DNA of 29,415 nucleotides from Porticoccaceae bacterium. Its GTDB lineage: Bacteria > Pseudomonadota > Gammaproteobacteria > Pseudomonadales > Porticoccaceae. The translations under genes and the position numbers were made by a program. How positions within the stretch are numbered: position 1 is the stretch's first letter; each line of letters opens with the position of its first letter. The DNA lies in NCBI GenBank assembly GCA_023228865.1, contig JALOAH010000058.1, positions 1-29,415 on the forward strand, written 5' to 3'. The notes under the pieces are model-generated. The model saw only the letters and a program-made list of their open reading frames with translations, was not told where the DNA came from and did no database searches. Below, piece after piece: positions 21,677 through 29,415 of this stretch.

Positions 21677-22639
21677 ATGAAATACGCCATCGGGGTGGTA
21701 ATGGATCCCATCCGTAGTATTAACACCAAAAAAGACACTACGCTGACACTGTTACTGGCTGCGGCAAAAAAAGGCTGGTCACTGTTCTACATGGAGCAAC
21801 AGCACCTCGCCATTGTAGATGGCGCGCCGGTGGCAACAATGACCCAGCTCAAGGTGTTTGACGATCCGCAAAAATGGTATGAATTCGGGGACACGGAGGA
21901 ACGGCCATTGGAAAGCCTGGATGTGATCCTGATGCGCAAAGACCCGCCTTTCGACAGCGAATATATTTACTCCACGTATATTCTTGAGGCCGCCGAAGAG
22001 CGGGGGGCGCTGGTGGTCAATAAACCCCAAAGCCTTCGCGACTGCAATGAAAAGGTCTTTGCCACCCGCTTTCCCACCCTCAGCCCCCCTGTGCTGGTGA
22101 GCCGCAATGCCGAGCGCCTTAAAGCCTTTTTCCGCCACCACGGCAACGTTATTTTCAAACCCCTCGACGGCATGGGCGGCGCCTCCATTTTTCACGTCAA
22201 GGAAGGGGACTCCAATCTCAGCGTCATTATCGAAACCCTGACCCTGCACGGCACCAGAACCATCATGGCGCAAAAATACCTTCCCGAGATTGCCGACGGC
22301 GACAAACGCATTCTGATGATCAACGGCACTCCGGTGCCCTATTGCCTCGCCCGCATACCGGCAGCGGGGGAGAGTCGCGGCAATCTCGCCGCTGGCGGCT
22401 CCGGTGTGGTGCAGCCGCTGAGCCAGCGGGATCTGGAAATTGCCAACAGCGTCGGCCCGGTTTTGCGGGAAAAAGGTATTCTCTTTGCCGGGCTGGACGT
22501 GATCGGCGACTACCTCACCGAAATCAATGTCACCAGCCCCACCTGCGCCAGGGAAATCGACCGTGAAAAAAACACCGACATCGGCGCGCTGCTCATGGAC
22601 AGCATTGAGCAACTGCTGCAGCAGCGCCGAGGTTTATAA
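21677..22639 (+). CDS. gshB: Glutathione synthetase
   Basis: GshB joins gamma-glutamylcysteine and glycine with ATP to give glutathione, in the cytosol. The 320-residue protein shows the prokaryotic GshB layout: MKYAIGVVMDPIRSIN at the N-terminus, LDVILMRKDPPFDSEYIYST (79-98), then the ATP-grasp part with VIFKPLDGMGGASIF, YLPEIADGDKRI and the closing INVTSPTCAREID. The length is that of the P. aeruginosa enzyme. tonB follows after 8 nt, so the two are probably co-transcribed. Confidence 0.95.
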   Translation: MKYAIGVVMDPIRSINTKKDTTLTLLLAAAKKGWSLFYMEQQHLAIVDGAPVATMTQLKVFDDPQKWYEFGDTEERPLESLDVILMRKDPPFDSEYIYSTYILEAAEERGALVVNKPQSLRDCNEKVFATRFPTLSPPVLVSRNAERLKAFFRHHGNVIFKPLDGMGGASIFHVKEGDSNLSVIIETLTLHGTRTIMAQKYLPEIADGDKRILMINGTPVPYCLARIPAAGESRGNLAAGGSGVVQPLSQRDLEIANSVGPVLREKGILFAGLDVIGDYLTEINVTSPTCAREIDREKNTDIGALLMDSIEQLLQQRRGL

Positions 22640-22647
22640 CTCAGGGA

Positions 22648-23511
22648 ATGGCCGCCGTGCCCGCACCCAGGCATTTCGCTGAGGGCAATCTCGGCCTCGC
22701 CCTTGTTATTGCGCTGCTCCTTCACGGCGCGCTAATCGTTGGCCTGGGCTTCAAAACGGAGCGCCAGCGCCCTGGCAACAGCATTGAGGTTACCCTGGCG
22801 CATCACCGCAGCGAATCCGCCCCCAAAGACAGCGACTATATTTCCCAAACCAACCAGCAGGGCAGCGGCGACGGCGAAAAACGCCAGGAAATCACCACCG
22901 ATCACCTCGCCCTTCTCGAATCACCGGTATTTCAGCAAACAGAGGTTCCGGTTGCCGCCGCGCAGGAAGAAAGCCGAAAAAGCGACACGGATCAACAGCA
23001 GCTCATCGCAGCGGCGGACAACCCGCGCCTCAACCGGGCACTGGAGAAGCAGCCCCGCAACGGCGAGCAGGAAATAATCCCCCAAACCGCAAACGAGATT
23101 GCCAGCCTGCGGGCAAAACTGGCGCACCAGCGCCAGCTTCACGGCAAAATACCCCATACCCTGGTGCTGACAACCGCCAGTGCCCGCGCTTCCGAGGAGG
23201 CCGAATACCTGCGGCGCTGGATTCAGTGGGTGGAAGACGTGGGCAACGACAATTACCCGGAAGAAGCCCGCAACAAGAAAATTTTTGGCGCCATTCGCCT
23301 CGCCGTCGCCCTCCAGCGGGATGGCGATGTAGTGGGTGTGGAGATTCTGCAAAGCTCCGGCCAGCGCGTACTCGACCAGGCGGCGATCCGCATTGTCCGC
23401 CTCGCTGCGCCTTTTGAGCCTATTCCCGCAACGATTCGAGAAGACCGCATCGAGATCATTCGCACCTGGAATTTTGTTCCCGGCAACCTGTTTTCCTCCA
23501 GTGGCGACTGA
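22648..23511 (+). CDS. tonB: TonB-type energy transducer (TonB3-like)
   Basis: TonB proteins pass proton-motive energy from ExbB/ExbD to outer-membrane receptors. The 287 residues have one N-terminal membrane anchor (about 15-35, including the conserved His in LLLHGALI), a long linker, and a C-terminal TonB domain (about 195-280) with NYPEEARNKKIFGAIRLAV, VVGVEILQSSG, VLDQAAIRIVRLAAPFEPIP and a final TWNF. The linker is Gln/Glu/Asn-rich, not the usual Pro-Lys type. The same locus in P. aeruginosa encodes TonB3, reported to be needed for twitching. The ATG lacks a well-spaced ribosome site; the in-frame GTG at 22657 has AGGG 10 nt upstream and may be the start. Confidence 0.88.
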   Translation: MAAVPAPRHFAEGNLGLALVIALLLHGALIVGLGFKTERQRPGNSIEVTLAHHRSESAPKDSDYISQTNQQGSGDGEKRQEITTDHLALLESPVFQQTEVPVAAAQEESRKSDTDQQQLIAAADNPRLNRALEKQPRNGEQEIIPQTANEIASLRAKLAHQRQLHGKIPHTLVLTTASARASEEAEYLRRWIQWVEDVGNDNYPEEARNKKIFGAIRLAVALQRDGDVVGVEILQSSGQRVLDQAAIRIVRLAAPFEPIPATIREDRIEIIRTWNFVPGNLFSSSGD

Positions 23512-23656
23512 GTGCGAGCAGCGGCGGCAACTTGTAATCCGGCGCCACCGCCCCAATACTTCAGACAGAACCCCCGCAGGGCACAGTGGAGAAAACTGCA
23601 GCTGCCCCTGAGGGAGTCGACAGCAGCAACATCACTGCAATTGCCGGAGAATAGCC

Positions 23657-24229
23657 ATGACTGACAGCAATGTGATCGACCTGAAAAACCATTTTTTACT
23701 GGCCATGCCCGGCCTCAATGACCCCAACTTCAAGCAGGCGGTTATCTATATTTGCGAACACTCCGCCAGGGATGGCGCCATGGGCTTTACTATCAACCAG
23801 CCGAGCAACGTGCCCATGAGTCGCATTTTTGAAGAATTCGACATGGCCTACGCCAAGGAACTTGGCAACAAGCCCCTGCTCGCTGGCGGTCCGGTTCAAC
23901 AGGAAAGGGGGTTCGTCATTCACCGCCCGGCGGCAACCCGGTGGCAGACAACCACCGACATCGCCAAGGATGTCTGTATCACCGCCTCCAGGGACATTAT
24001 TGCCGATATCGCCGCCAGCAAAGGCCCTTCCGCCAGCTATATCACCCTGGGTTATGCCGGTTGGGGGCCGGGACAGCTGGAACAGGAGATTGCCGACAAC
24101 AGCTGGCTGGTGATCGAAGCGGATTCTTCCATTATCTTTGACATCCCTTTTGAACTGCGCGCCAGCGCCACGGCGGCAAAGCTGGGTATCGACCTCAACA
24201 AACTCAGTTTGCAGGCAGGTCATGGCTGA
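23657..24229 (+). CDS. yqgE: YqgE/AlgH family protein
   Basis: The family is widely conserved but of unclear biochemical role. In Pseudomonas the gene was named algH because of a link to alginate regulation. The 190 residues carry the family hallmarks: NHFLLAMPGLNDPNFKQAVIY at 11-31, GAMGFTINQP, LLAGGPVQQERGFVIH, and LGYAGWGPGQLEQEI. The length is typical. GGAG lies 7 nt before the ATG. ruvX overlaps its end by 8 nt, the usual coupled pair in gammaproteobacteria. The 145-bp gap after tonB shows no clear terminator. Confidence 0.94.
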   Translation: MTDSNVIDLKNHFLLAMPGLNDPNFKQAVIYICEHSARDGAMGFTINQPSNVPMSRIFEEFDMAYAKELGNKPLLAGGPVQQERGFVIHRPAATRWQTTTDIAKDVCITASRDIIADIAASKGPSASYITLGYAGWGPGQLEQEIADNSWLVIEADSSIIFDIPFELRASATAAKLGIDLNKLSLQAGHG

Positions 24230-24659
24230 GGCCAGGGCGGCCATCACCGCCCTGGCCTTTGATTACGGCGTCAAACAAATTGGCATCGCTGTGGGGCAAA
24301 CCCTCACCGGGACGGCGGCGCCCGTCACTGTTATCAAAGCGCAAAATGGCCAGCCCGACTGGCAGCAGCTTGAAAAAATTCTCCACAACTGGGCGCCGGG
24401 GTTATTGCTGGTGGGGTTGCCCCTCAATATGGATGGCAGCGAAAGCGAGTTCTGCCTGCGCGCCCGCAAATTTGCCCGCCGCCTGCAGGGGCGCTTTGGC
24501 ATCAAAACCCAGATGGTGGACGAACGCCTCAGCACTCGGGAAGCCAAGTCCCGCGACGGTTACCGGGAAAGTTACCGCAGCAGTCCCATCGACAATATCG
24601 CCGCCCAGATTATTCTCGAAGCCTGGCTCAACGACCCTTCACAGGCCTGCGAACCCTGA
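24222..24659 (+). CDS. ruvX: RuvX/YqgF, putative Holliday junction resolvase or 16S rRNA 5'-end nuclease
   Basis: This is an RNase H-fold nuclease of 145 residues, named from Holliday junction resolvase similarity and in E. coli implicated in 16S rRNA 5'-end maturation. The catalytic acids are visible: D14 (AFDYGVKQIGIAV), E101 in DERLST and D124 in SPIDNIAAQ. The VGLPLNMDGS motif is at 64-73. The start chosen at 24222 gives the normal N-terminus and an ATGGCTGA overlap with the yqgE stop. The longer open frame upstream lies in yqgE coding sequence. It converges on pilU with 26 bp between the stops. Confidence 0.93.
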   Translation: MAEARAAITALAFDYGVKQIGIAVGQTLTGTAAPVTVIKAQNGQPDWQQLEKILHNWAPGLLLVGLPLNMDGSESEFCLRARKFARRLQGRFGIKTQMVDERLSTREAKSRDGYRESYRSSPIDNIAAQIILEAWLNDPSQACEP

Positions 24660-24685
24660 CTTCAGCAGACCATTAAAGCTATTGA

Positions 24686-25843
24686 TCAGAGCTTGCGATC
24701 CCGGGAGTAAATACTGAAGGCCTCCGGCATATCCTCCTCAACAATCAGATCATCCGCCGCTTCGTGAAGGTAGCTGGAGTCGGAGCCGTCTTTGAGCTTG
24801 ATCAACAGACGCAGATCGTTTTTGGAGTCGGCGTGGGCGATGGCGTCCTCGTAGGTGATCTCGCCGGTGCGGTATAGCTGGTAGAGCGCCTGGTCAAAGG
24901 TCTGCATACCCTGTTCGGTGGACTTGGTCATCAGCTCCTTGAGCTTGTGCACCTCGCCCTTGCGAATGATGTCAGACACCAGAGGCGTGTTGAGAAGGAT
25001 TTCGATGGCGGCGCGACGGCCGCGACCATCGGCGGTGGGCACCAGCTGCTGGGCAATCATGCCCCTGAGGTTGAGGGATAAATCCATCCACAGCTGGGAG
25101 TGCATATCGGCGGGGAAAAAATGCATGATCCGATCCAGCGCCTGGTTGGCATTGTTGGCGTGAAGGGTGGCCAGCACCAGGTGACCGGTTTCGGCAAAGG
25201 TGATGGCGTGCTGCATGGTTTCACGGGTGCGAATCTCGCCGATAAGAATCACGTCCGGCGCCTGGCGCAGGGTATTGCGCAAGGCCACCTCAAAGGATTC
25301 CGTATCCACCCCCACTTCCCGCTGGGTAATAATGCAGCCGGCATGCTGGTGGACGAATTCAATGGGGTCTTCAATGGAAATGATATGGCCCTTGGTGCTG
25401 CGGTTGCGGTGGCCTATCATCGCCGCCAGGGAGGTGGATTTACCGGTGCCGGTGGCGCCGACAAAGATAATGATGCCCCTTTTGGTGAGCACCAGATCGT
25501 TGAGAATCGGCGGCAGTTTCAGCTCTTCCACAGTAGGGATCACGGTTTCGATGCGGCGCAACACCATGCCGACATCATTGCGCTGGTAAAAGGCGCTGAC
25601 GCGGAAACGGGCGTGTTCGGAGCCAATGGCAAAATTGAGCTCTTTGTGAAGATTGAACTCCTCCCGCTGGCGCTCATCCATAATGCTTTCCACCAGCTTG
25701 CGCGCCCCCTGGGCTGTCAACGGTGTTTTGCCCACCGGAATCACCTTGCCGTGCACCTTGATGGAAGGGGGCACCCCCACGGTGATAAAAAGATCCGAGG
25801 CGCCTTTTTCCACCATCAACTTAAGTAGTACATCAAATTCCAT
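24686..25843 (-). CDS. pilU: PilU, T4P retraction ATPase
   Basis: PilU is a PilT-dependent retraction motor subunit. The 385 residues have the PilT-type fold, Walker A GATGTGKST (129-137), the Asp box SIEDPIEFVHQ, Walker B DVILIGEIR and the His box GHLVLATLHANN. A C-terminal stretch of about 30 residues beyond PilT is acidic and typical of PilU. It has no zinc cysteines. The ATG at 25843 has AGAGGA 8 nt upstream; a TTG at 25849 is in frame but less likely. It follows pilT by 59 nt in the known pilTU order. Confidence 0.94.
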   Translation of the reverse strand: MEFDVLLKLMVEKGASDLFITVGVPPSIKVHGKVIPVGKTPLTAQGARKLVESIMDERQREEFNLHKELNFAIGSEHARFRVSAFYQRNDVGMVLRRIETVIPTVEELKLPPILNDLVLTKRGIIIFVGATGTGKSTSLAAMIGHRNRSTKGHIISIEDPIEFVHQHAGCIITQREVGVDTESFEVALRNTLRQAPDVILIGEIRTRETMQHAITFAETGHLVLATLHANNANQALDRIMHFFPADMHSQLWMDLSLNLRGMIAQQLVPTADGRGRRAAIEILLNTPLVSDIIRKGEVHKLKELMTKSTEQGMQTFDQALYQLYRTGEITYEDAIAHADSKNDLRLLIKLKDGSDSSYLHEAADDLIVEEDMPEAFSIYSRDRKL

Positions 25844-25902
25844 TATCAATTCCTCTCAGCGCAGATACTGACCCGATGCCGGCTGTATAGCCGGATCGAA
25901 CA

Positions 25903-26937
25903 TTAAAAGTCATCCTGAACCTTGGCCTTTTCCCGAGCGACATCCCGGGCGACAATTTTCTGCGCCACCAGTTTTTTCAGGCATTGATCCAGGGTCTGCA
26001 TACCGTGGCTGGCGCCGGTCTGAATGGCGGAGTACATCTGCGCCACCTTGTCCTCGCGAATCAGGTTGCGAATGGCGGCGGTGCCAATCATGATTTCGTG
26101 GGCGGCGACACGGCCACCGCCAATTTTTTTCATCAGGGTTTGCGACACCACCGCCTGCAGGGATTCCGACAGCATGGAACGCACCATGTCTTTTTCGGCG
26201 GCGGGAAAAACGTCGATCACCCGGTCGATGGTTTTGGCAGCCGAGGTGGTGTGCAGGGTGCCAAACACCAGGTGGCCGGTTTCCGCCGCCGTCAGCGCCA
26301 GGCGAATGGTTTCCAGATCGCGCATCTCGCCCACCAGAATCACGTCCGGGTCTTCCCGCAGCGCCGAGCGCAGGGCTTCGCTGAAGCCGTGGGTATCCTT
26401 GTGAACTTCCCGCTGGTTGATAAGACATTTCTTGCTTTCGTGAACAAATTCGATGGGGTCTTCGATGGTCAGCACATGCTGGTAACGGTTCTGGTTGATG
26501 TAGTCCACCATGGCGGCCAGAGTGGTACTTTTACCAGAGCCGGTGGGCCCCGTCACCAGGCACAGCCCCCTCGGCATCATGCAGATATCCTTGAAAATAC
26601 CCGTGAGACCCAGATCTTCCATACTCAGCACGCGGGAGGGAATGGTGCGAAACACCGCCCCCGAGCCCCGGTTCTGGTTGAAGGCATTGACCCGAAAACG
26701 GGCGACGCCGGGCACTTCAAAGGAGAAGTCCGTCTCCAGAAATTCTTCATAGTCCCGGCGCTGCTTGTCATTCATAATTTCGTAAATCAAACTGTGCACC
26801 TCCTTGTGTTCCATGGGAGGCAGATTGATCCGGCGAATATCACCGTCTATACGGATCATGGGGGGCAGGCCTGCGGAGAGGTGCAAGTCAGATGCGCCCT
26901 GTTTAACGCTGAAGGCCAGCAATTCAGTAATATCCAT
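25903..26937 (-). CDS. pilT: PilT, T4P retraction ATPase
   Basis: PilT is the hexameric motor that pulls pili back, powering twitching and pilus-based DNA uptake. At 344 residues it has the same length as the P. aeruginosa protein. Walker A GPTGSGKST is at 130-138, the Asp box TIEDPIEF at 157-164, Walker B VILVGEMRD at 199-207 and the His box GHLVFGTLHT at 221-230. The PilT-specific AIRNLIRE motif needed for retraction is present in the C-terminal part. AAGGA lies 6 nt before the ATG. It is divergent from yggS across 83 bp. Confidence 0.97.
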   Translation of the reverse strand: MDITELLAFSVKQGASDLHLSAGLPPMIRIDGDIRRINLPPMEHKEVHSLIYEIMNDKQRRDYEEFLETDFSFEVPGVARFRVNAFNQNRGSGAVFRTIPSRVLSMEDLGLTGIFKDICMMPRGLCLVTGPTGSGKSTTLAAMVDYINQNRYQHVLTIEDPIEFVHESKKCLINQREVHKDTHGFSEALRSALREDPDVILVGEMRDLETIRLALTAAETGHLVFGTLHTTSAAKTIDRVIDVFPAAEKDMVRSMLSESLQAVVSQTLMKKIGGGRVAAHEIMIGTAAIRNLIREDKVAQMYSAIQTGASHGMQTLDQCLKKLVAQKIVARDVAREKAKVQDDF

Positions 26938-26949
26938 TCCGAGTCCTTG

Positions 26950-26977
26950 TTGACGGTTAGCTTCGTCTTGTTATGCC
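26950..26977 (+). promoter_or_regulatory. Weak candidate promoter for yggS
   Basis: TTGACG (26950-26955) is a near-perfect -35. TATGCC (26972-26977), 16 bp further, is a poor -10. The placement, about 45 bp before the yggS ATG, is reasonable. The call rests mainly on the -35. Confidence 0.25.
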
Positions 26978-27020
26978 GCGGCGCCGAAAAAGCCCTGGCG
27001 CCAACCATAGAGCCTAGTAT

Positions 27021-27716
27021 ATGCCCGATATTACCAGCAACATCAACAACCTTGTACATGACATCGCCTCAATGGCGAAAAACTGTGGCCGAAATGGCGA
27101 CGACATCAAACTGCTGGCGGTTTCCAAAACCCAGAGCGCCGATGCAGTGCGCCAGGCTCACGCTGCCGGCTTGCGCGCTTTTGGCGAAAATTACCTTCAG
27201 GAAGCCCTTGAAAAAATCCATCTTCTCGCCGACCTCGAGATTGAATGGCATTTTATCGGCGCCATTCAAACCAACAAGACGCGGCCGATTGCCGAAAACT
27301 TTTCCTGGGCGCACTGTATCGATCGTGAAAAAATCGCCCGCCGCCTCAGCGACCAGCGCCCCCCACACCTGCCGCCCCTCAATCTGTGCATACAGGTGAA
27401 TATCGATGGCGAAGACACCAAATCCGGCGTTGCACCCGCCGAGGTCGCCCCCCTGGCCACAGCCATCGCCGCCATGCCCGGATTACGGTTGCGGGGCTTG
27501 ATGGCCATTCCACAACCACAGGCCGATCTGCAAAAACAGCGCCAGCCCTTCTTTCGTTTACATCAGCTGCTTGATACCCTTAGAGCCCTGCCGGGTCTGG
27601 CGGATCTGGATACCCTGTCCATGGGCATGTCTGCGGATATGGAAGCCGCCATCGCAGAGGGCGCCACCATTGTTCGCATTGGCACGGCCATTTTCGGCGC
27701 CCGCCGCCCGCTATAA
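27021..27716 (+). CDS. yggS: YggS family pyridoxal phosphate homeostasis protein
   Basis: YggS (PLPBP/PROSC family) is a small PLP-carrying TIM-barrel protein that keeps free PLP and amino-acid pools in balance; it has no known catalytic activity. The 231 residues contain the PLP lysine K36 in LLAVSKTQSA, then AFGENYLQEALEKI, WHFIGAIQTNKTR, and SMGMSADMEAAI with GATIVRIGTAIFG near the C-terminus that bind the phosphate. The linkage to proC and yggT is conserved in many proteobacteria. No strong ribosome site is visible. Confidence 0.95.
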   Translation: MPDITSNINNLVHDIASMAKNCGRNGDDIKLLAVSKTQSADAVRQAHAAGLRAFGENYLQEALEKIHLLADLEIEWHFIGAIQTNKTRPIAENFSWAHCIDREKIARRLSDQRPPHLPPLNLCIQVNIDGEDTKSGVAPAEVAPLATAIAAMPGLRLRGLMAIPQPQADLQKQRQPFFRLHQLLDTLRALPGLADLDTLSMGMSADMEAAIAEGATIVRIGTAIFGARRPL

Positions 27717-27791
27717 GGCGAGGCTAAGCGCGGCGGAAAATGCACAACCCAGCCCCGGCAATATAGAGAAAGCCAAACCAAAGGAGTCACC

Positions 27792-28613
27792 TTGAGCAAT
27801 CCAACTATCGCTTTCATCGGCGGCGGCAATATGGCCACCAGCCTCATCGGCGGACTTATCGCCAACGGCTTTGATCCCGCCTGCATTCGCGCCAGCGATC
27901 CCCAGGCCGATGGCCGCGCCCGCCTGGAGCGCGAATTCGCCATTGCCACCAGCGCCGACAACAGCGCCATCTGCACCGGCGCCGATTTCATCGTGCTCGC
28001 CGTCAAACCCCAGATTCTCAAAACCGTGGCTCAGGGCATTGCCGCCAGCCTCGGCAATAATCCCGTGGTGGTTTCCATCGCCGCCGGCATTCCCGTCAGC
28101 GCCCTGCAGGAGTGGCTTGGCGAGAAGACCGCCATTGTCCGCTGCATGCCCAACACCCCGGCGCTGGTGCATCTCGGCGCCAGCGGTCTCTACGCCACGC
28201 CAGCGGTATCCCCAGCACAGAAAACCCTGGTGGAACAGCTGTTCAGCGCCGTCGGCATCGCCGCCTGGCTGGATAGCGAAGTGGACATCGATGCCGTAAC
28301 CGCGCTTTCCGGCAGCGGTCCCGCCTATTTTTTCCTGCTCATGGAAGCCATGGAAAATGCCGGTGTGGCGCTGGGTCTGGATGCAAAAACCGCCCGCCAG
28401 TTAACCTTGCAGACCGCACTGGGCGCCGCCACCATGGCCGCCCGCAGCGATGTCGACAGCGCCGAACTGCGCCGCCGCGTGACATCCCCTGGCGGCACCA
28501 CAGAACGCGCCATTGCCACCTTCAGCGACGGCGGATTTGCCGAGCTGGTGCAAAGCGCCATGGCGGCAGCCAGCCAGCGGGCAGCGGAAATGGCGGAAGA
28601 ATTTTCCCAATAG
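27792..28613 (+). CDS. proC: Pyrroline-5-carboxylate reductase
   Basis: ProC reduces pyrroline-5-carboxylate to proline with NAD(P)H, the last step of proline synthesis. The 273 residues begin with the Rossmann motif AFIGGGNMATSLIGGL (8-23). VLAVKPQ and RCMPNTPALV follow. The C-terminal dimer and substrate domain has ALSGSGPAYFFLLMEAM and VTSPGGTTERAI. The start is TTG at 27792, supported by AAGGAG 5 nt upstream and by the N-terminus beginning just before the Rossmann strand. It follows yggS by 75 nt. Confidence 0.96.
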   Translation: MSNPTIAFIGGGNMATSLIGGLIANGFDPACIRASDPQADGRARLEREFAIATSADNSAICTGADFIVLAVKPQILKTVAQGIAASLGNNPVVVSIAAGIPVSALQEWLGEKTAIVRCMPNTPALVHLGASGLYATPAVSPAQKTLVEQLFSAVGIAAWLDSEVDIDAVTALSGSGPAYFFLLMEAMENAGVALGLDAKTARQLTLQTALGAATMAARSDVDSAELRRRVTSPGGTTERAIATFSDGGFAELVQSAMAAASQRAAEMAEEFSQ

Positions 28614-28654
28614 CCACTGGCCACCACGAAAATCACCACCTAAAGGATAGCCCC

Positions 28655-29242
28655 ATGAGTGTTTTTGCCGATGCCGGCACATTTTTGATCCAGAGCCTGG
28701 CTTCTATTTACCTCGTCATTCTTATGCTGCGCTTTTTGCTGCAGCTGAGCCAGGCGGATTTTTACAATCCCGTTTCCCAGTTCGCCCACAAGGCCACGGC
28801 GTTTGCACTGGTGCCCCTGCGCAAGATTTGCCCATCCTGGGGGCGGGTGGAGTTTTCCTGTGTGGTGCTGGCGCTGCTGCTGCAATGGCTCGCCATTCAG
28901 CTCACCGCAAGCCTCAATGGCTACCCGCTGATCAATATTTTTTATGTGCTGCTCTGGGGACTGTTGGGCATTGCCTCCCTGGTCATCAATTTTTATACCT
29001 ATGGCCTGCTCGCCGCCATTATCCTCAGCTGGGTAGCGCCCCAGAACAACCATCCGGTGGTCGCCCTGCTATGGCAGCTGATGGAGCCAATTATGGCGCC
29101 CTTCAGAAAGCTGGTGCCGTCACTGGGGGGGCTGGATCTGTCGCCGATCATTATTTTTATCCTTCTCAACCTGCTGCGGATTTTTGTTGTCAATGCTGCC
29201 AACGCCGCCAGCTTGCCTGCCTGGGCGGTGCCCGGTATCTGA
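28655..29242 (+). CDS. yggT: YggT family integral membrane protein
   Basis: YggT is an inner-membrane protein of uncertain role; the E. coli homologue has been tied to osmotic-shock tolerance. The 195 residues hold two copies of the YGGT unit. The first has LRFLLQLSQADFYNP (25-39) and PLRK. The second has LSWVAPQNNHPVV (124-136) and PFRKLVP, followed by a last membrane span (about 163-180). Four or five hydrophobic spans are visible. AAAGGA lies 7 nt before the ATG. It follows proC by 41 nt and its stop overlaps the start of yggU by one base. Confidence 0.93.
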   Translation: MSVFADAGTFLIQSLASIYLVILMLRFLLQLSQADFYNPVSQFAHKATAFALVPLRKICPSWGRVEFSCVVLALLLQWLAIQLTASLNGYPLINIFYVLLWGLLGIASLVINFYTYGLLAAIILSWVAPQNNHPVVALLWQLMEPIMAPFRKLVPSLGGLDLSPIIIFILLNLLRIFVVNAANAASLPAWAVPGI

Positions 29243-29415
29243 TGAGCTATGTTCAGGCCTGCGAATCAGGCCTTCGCCTCCACTGCCATCTCCAGCCCAG
29301 GGCGTCCCGGGACGCCCTGGTGGGCATTCACAATGATCGCCTCAAGATCCAGATCACCGCGCCGCCCACCGATGGCAAAGCCAATGAACACCTGATTCGC
29401 TTTATCGCCAAAATT
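29242..29415 (+). CDS. yggU: YggU/DUF167 family protein, N-terminal part only
   Basis: The last 58 codons of the window start in a TGATG overlap with yggT. The visible sequence ends in ITAPPTDGKANEHLIRFIAKI, the signature of the DUF167 (YggU) family of small proteins of about 95-100 residues with unknown role. LHCHLQPRASRDALVGIHND upstream is also typical. The right edge cuts the gene. A 24-bp perfect palindrome lies within codons 19-27. Confidence 0.9.
   Translation, partial: MSYVQACESGLRLHCHLQPRASRDALVGIHNDRLKIQITAPPTDGKANEHLIRFIAKI
29297..29320. repeat. 24-bp perfect palindrome inside yggU
   Basis: CCAGGGCGTCCC (29297-29308) is followed directly by its reverse complement GGGACGCCCTGG (29309-29320). 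It codes for QPRASRDAL in the usual DUF167 position, so it does not disturb the protein. It may be a restriction or binding site, an mRNA hairpin, or chance. Confidence 0.8.

Noticed and set aside
26978..27002. GGCGCC...GGCGCC hairpin between pilT and yggS
   Set aside because: The six-base units are self-palindromic and common in GC-rich DNA. There is no T tract and the genes diverge, so a terminator makes no sense.
25984..27399. Plus-strand frame spanning pilT antisense into yggS
   Set aside because: It crosses the divergent promoter region and reads yggS in the wrong frame. Both real genes have strong family motifs.

Overview
The window is chromosomal DNA of a gammaproteobacterium. The gene order is the one known from Pseudomonas aeruginosa and relatives: an ilvE/glnE pair, argE-argA, the complete pilGHIJK-chpABC chemosensory cluster, gshB-tonB-yqgE-ruvX, pilT-pilU, and yggS-proC-yggT-yggU. 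The composition is moderately GC-rich, and some starts are GTG or TTG. No phage, insertion-sequence transposase, CRISPR array, rRNA or tRNA was seen. A marine or soil relative of the Cellvibrionales/Pseudomonadales is my guess; it comes from synteny only.

Region 1 (1-9201) is amino-acid and nitrogen metabolism. A cut-off ELM1-like gene points left and ilvE (branched-chain aminotransferase) points right. Convergent to ilvE is a two-gene unit: a GspE/PilB-type assembly ATPase whose end overlaps the start of glnE (glutamine synthetase adenylyltransferase). Divergent from that unit are argE and argA, the acetyl-ornithine end and the acetyl-glutamate start of arginine synthesis.

Region 2 (9202-10016) is a small periplasmic c-type cytochrome in repeat-bearing intergenic DNA. 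It holds a possible 23-residue leader ORF, a 12-bp tandem duplication over the cytochrome stop codon, and an 18-bp inverted repeat between the cytochrome and chpC.

Region 3 (10017-21423, all minus strand) is a full Chp/Pil chemosensory system for type IV pilus (T4P) twitching and surface sensing: pilG, pilH (response regulators), pilI (CheW), pilJ (receptor), pilK (CheR), chpA (giant CheA), chpB (CheB), chpC (CheW-like). Two departures from the textbook system stand out. PilJ has a roughly 128-residue, strongly acidic C-terminal tail after the usual receptor end. ChpA has six Hpt-like modules, one with Arg exactly where the phosphorylated His should be, and a possible internal translation start separating a FimL-like half from the kinase half.

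Region 4 (21424-26937) runs divergently as gshB, tonB (TonB3-like), yqgE and ruvX, converging 26 bp from pilU. pilT and pilU are the T4P retraction ATPases. The pyrimidine genes that lie between ruvX and pilU in P. aeruginosa are missing here.

Region 5 (26938-29415) is yggS (PLP homeostasis), proC (last step of proline synthesis), yggT (membrane protein) and the start of yggU, cut by the right edge.

Functionally, about half of the window serves pilus-based motility: sensing (PilJ), signalling (PilI, ChpC, ChpA, PilG, PilH), adaptation (PilK, ChpB), retraction (PilT, PilU), and possibly TonB. The rest is housekeeping. Products are assigned by recognising conserved motifs and synteny, not by database search.
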